Assembly (NCBI GenBank): GCA_029246685.1
Contig: JAQWMR010000003.1
Span: 19,382 to 83,381 of the forward strand
Direction: 5' to 3'
From: Acidimicrobiales bacterium
Lineage (GTDB): Bacteria > Actinomycetota > Acidimicrobiia > Acidimicrobiales > Aldehydirespiratoraceae
DNA length: 64,000 nucleotides
Below the pieces are notes generated by a model, which saw only the letters and a program-made list of their open reading frames with translations, made no database searches and was not told where the DNA came from. This document shows, one piece after another, positions 62,353 through 64,000 of the stretch (positions are counted from its first letter, which is position 1; each line of letters begins with the position of its first letter). Made by a program: the position numbers and the translations under genes.

Positions 62353-63078
62353 TCAGCCGTTCGTCTGATCGAGTACCGCGACCGACCGGAGACGGCGTTC
62401 GAGGTGGTGCTCCAGGAGTGCCGTGGAGAGCATGTCAACCTCACCGGTGGCCGTGCCGACCGGTTCGTCGAGCACACCGGCCAATCCGCCACCTAGGATC
62501 CGTTGCATCAGCGCAACGGCCGCCGGCGTGACCGGACGGCCCCGCCGGTGTTCGTGGCAGCGCACGCCACCGTCATCGAAGTCGAGGGACTCGAGTGATG
62601 CGCTGCTCCCGCACTCGACGCACAGCGTCAGCTCCGGCTGCAGACCCTCGTGGGCGAGCAGCTTGAGGAAGAACGCGGCGACGACGAGTGGCGAGTCGCG
62701 GCTGTTGAGCGTGCGCAGGGCGCGCACGAGCATGACGTGGAGCTCGCGGTCCGGCTCACGGTCCTGTGCGACGTTGTCGACAGCCTCCAGCATTGCTTCG
62801 GCTCGAGCGAAGCGGTCGGGGTCGTCGCGCAGCGACGCGAAGCGGTCGACCGTCTCGACCTGCGTGATCGTGTCGAGATCGCCTCGGCCTCGATAGAGCT
62901 GGACCGACACGTGACTCAACGGTTCGAGCCGAGCACCGAACTTGGACTTGGTCCGCCGCACCCCCTTGGCCACGCCGCGCACCTTGCCGTGAGCGTGCGT
63001 GTGCATGCTGATGATCCGGTCGGCCTCGCCCAGCTTCCACGACCGCAGCACCACGGCGTGGTCGCGGTACAGGGCCAC
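62353..63078 (-). CDS. recO: DNA repair protein RecO
   Basis: 241-residue recombination mediator that helps load RecA with RecR. Seen: the OB-fold N terminus YRDHAVVLRSWKLGEADRII, GKVRGVAKGVRRTKSKFGAR, a zinc-finger-like pair (CVECG and GVRCHEH about 20 residues apart) and a helical C-terminal domain. Typical length for actinobacterial RecO. It starts 4 bp after the uppS stop, so they share a transcript. Confidence 0.94.
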   Translation of the reverse strand: MALYRDHAVVLRSWKLGEADRIISMHTHAHGKVRGVAKGVRRTKSKFGARLEPLSHVSVQLYRGRGDLDTITQVETVDRFASLRDDPDRFARAEAMLEAVDNVAQDREPDRELHVMLVRALRTLNSRDSPLVVAAFFLKLLAHEGLQPELTLCVECGSSASLESLDFDDGGVRCHEHRRGRPVTPAAVALMQRILGGGLAGVLDEPVGTATGEVDMLSTALLEHHLERRLRSVAVLDQTNG

Positions 63079-63082
63079 GGTC

Positions 63083-63859
63083 TCAGCCCCCGTTCACGCC
63101 GCCGAAGCGGCGCTCCCGGTCCTGGAACTCGGCGATGGCGCCGAACAGCTGGTCGCGCCCGAAGTCCGGCCACGGGGTGTCGGTGAAGATGAGCTCGCTG
63201 TAGGCCAACTCCCACAGGAGAAAGTTACTGATCCGGAACTCTCCCGATGTTCGGATCATGAGATCCGGATCGGGCATCTCGGGGTCGTAGAGGTGGCGCG
63301 CAATCGTCTTCTCGGTGATCTTCGCGGGCGCAATGCCCGAGGCGGCGATCTCGCGGACCGCGTCGACGATCTCGGCTCTGCCGCCGTAGTTGAAGGCGAT
63401 CGTGAAGGTGAGTTTGCGGTTGTTCTTGGTGAGCTCGGACGACTCGTTCATGCGCTTGATGAGCCGCTTCGGGACGCGCCAGTCGCGCCGCCCGACGAAG
63501 CGAATGCGCACGCCCCGCTCGTTGAGCTCATCACGACGACGGAGCAGGATGTCCTCGTTGAAGTTGATGAGGAAACGGACTTCGTCCTTCGGCCGGCGCC
63601 AGTTCTCCGTGCTGAACGCGTAGACGGTCAGCCACTCGACACCGGCGTCGAGGCAGGCGTCGACCACCTCGAACAGCGAGTGCTCCCCCGCCTTGTGACC
63701 CTCGGTCCGCGGCAGCCCCTTCGCCTGCGCCCAGCGGCCATTGCCGTCCATGACACAGGCGATGTGGCGGGGGATCCGCGAGGAATCGAGGTCGTCTGGA
63801 GACACCCCCGCGAACCTATCGGCTCGGTGCGCTCGGATGGTGCTGGAGGGTGGGCTCAT
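63083..63859 (-). CDS. uppS: Isoprenyl (undecaprenyl-type) diphosphate synthase
   Basis: Cis-prenyltransferase making the lipid carrier for cell-wall synthesis. Seen: CVMDGNGRWAQAKGLPRTEG with the catalytic aspartate and phosphate-binding Arg, VYAFSTENWRRP, FNYGGRAEIVDA, the DPDLMIRTSGEFRISNFLLW diphosphate motif, and FGRDQLFGAIAEFQDRERRF at the end. ATG 63859 gives 258 residues; GTG 63805 would give 240 and is also plausible because the family rarely has the first 18 residues. An upstream frame to 63892 is unlikely. First gene before recO. Confidence 0.95.
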   Translation of the reverse strand: MSPPSSTIRAHRADRFAGVSPDDLDSSRIPRHIACVMDGNGRWAQAKGLPRTEGHKAGEHSLFEVVDACLDAGVEWLTVYAFSTENWRRPKDEVRFLINFNEDILLRRRDELNERGVRIRFVGRRDWRVPKRLIKRMNESSELTKNNRKLTFTIAFNYGGRAEIVDAVREIAASGIAPAKITEKTIARHLYDPEMPDPDLMIRTSGEFRISNFLLWELAYSELIFTDTPWPDFGRDQLFGAIAEFQDRERRFGGVNGG

Positions 63860-63901
63860 CCACCCGATCGCGCCAGTAGGATCCGCCCCCACAGGACGGG
63901 A

Positions 63902-64000
63902 GTGAACGTGGACCTGGCCGAGCAGACGCTCGAAACGCTCGACGAGGTTACCGAGGCACTTCCGGGCGGTGGCGAACGCCGTGGAGGGCAGCGGGAGATG
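63902..64000 (+). CDS. dinG: Start of ATP-dependent DNA helicase (DinG/XPD-like), partial
   Basis: Only the first 33 codons are inside the window: MNVDLAEQTLETLDEVTEAL then PGGGERRGGQREM. The ALPGG, then GQREM pattern is the usual opening of actinobacterial DinG-like helicases, just before the Q motif. Start may be GTG 63902 or GTG 63908, the latter better spaced from the GACGGGAG RBS. Divergent from uppS. Family call is from this short stretch only. Confidence 0.55.
   Translation, partial: MNVDLAEQTLETLDEVTEALPGGGERRGGQREM

Noticed and set aside
1..64000. CRISPR arrays, rRNA genes, complete insertion sequences, replication origin
   Set aside because: None found by reading both strands: no regularly spaced repeats, no rRNA-like conserved blocks, no intact transposase gene.

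Overview
The window reads as chromosomal DNA of a high-GC actinobacterium, most likely an uncultured marine or soil member of the Acidimicrobiia (Ilumatobacter/Microtrichales type). The basis is strong GC bias at third codon positions, many GTG starts, a deazaflavin (F420) type nitroreductase, actinobacterial P450 families, marine-type sulfatases, and a dnaG-rpoD-glyS-recO-uppS housekeeping block. This placement is inference from gene content; no rRNA gene is present.

Layout. 0-24.8 kb is a catabolic region. It holds a branched-chain-type ABC importer (ATPase and anchored binding protein), a NagA-like deacetylase, two acyl-CoA ligases, a P450 paired with a ferritin-like protein, a CobW GTPase, amidase, PrmA-like methyltransferase, haloalkane-dehalogenase-like hydrolase, GST-like protein, a split XdhC, an MDR alcohol dehydrogenase, an SDR, and CYP125-like and CYP153-like P450s. 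24.8-36.2 kb mixes working genes (Rieske oxygenase with divergent TetR, PRMT-like methyltransferase, MscS channel, two SDRs, long isocitrate lyase) with broken ones: a homopolymer-frameshifted SGNH-like gene, a sulfotransferase interrupted by a heptanucleotide tandem repeat, and truncated TauD and LivF genes. 36.4-44.2 kb is a compact sulfate-ester locus: MBL hydrolase and arylsulfatase on the minus strand, and divergently an alkylsulfatase-like MBL protein, a second sulfatase, a TetR regulator and a binding lipoprotein, each joined to the next by a 4-bp ATGA overlap, behind a recognisable promoter/operator. 44.3-54.2 kb lies between tRNA-Val and tRNA-Met, each next to a tyrosine-recombinase remnant. 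It is a decayed island full of gene 5' ends, a nonsense-interrupted inositol-phosphatase gene, a Baeyer-Villiger monooxygenase, and a peroxiredoxin whose catalytic position is an in-frame TGA. 54.2-64 kb is conserved core: tRNA-Asn, rpoD, dnaG, a GH3 enzyme, glyS, an RDD membrane protein and lipoprotein, recO, uppS and the start of a dinG-like helicase.

How the genes fit together. The oxygenases (three P450s, a Rieske enzyme, a BVMO), dehydrogenases, CoA ligases and isocitrate lyase suit growth on steroids, alkanes or other hydrophobic carbon, with acetyl-CoA assimilated by the glyoxylate bypass. The sulfatase locus would free sulfate or carbon skeletons from sulfate esters. These pathway roles are inferred from families and context only.

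Most notable observations: (1) a probable selenocysteine peroxiredoxin at 49782-50228 with a hairpin placed like a bacterial SECIS; (2) a sulfotransferase gene at 29172-29830 whose frame depends on the copy number of a 7-bp repeat; (3) the divergent six-gene sulfate-ester locus with a candidate TetR operator over the -10 box; (4) two palindromic repeats that supply the stop codons of unrelated genes.
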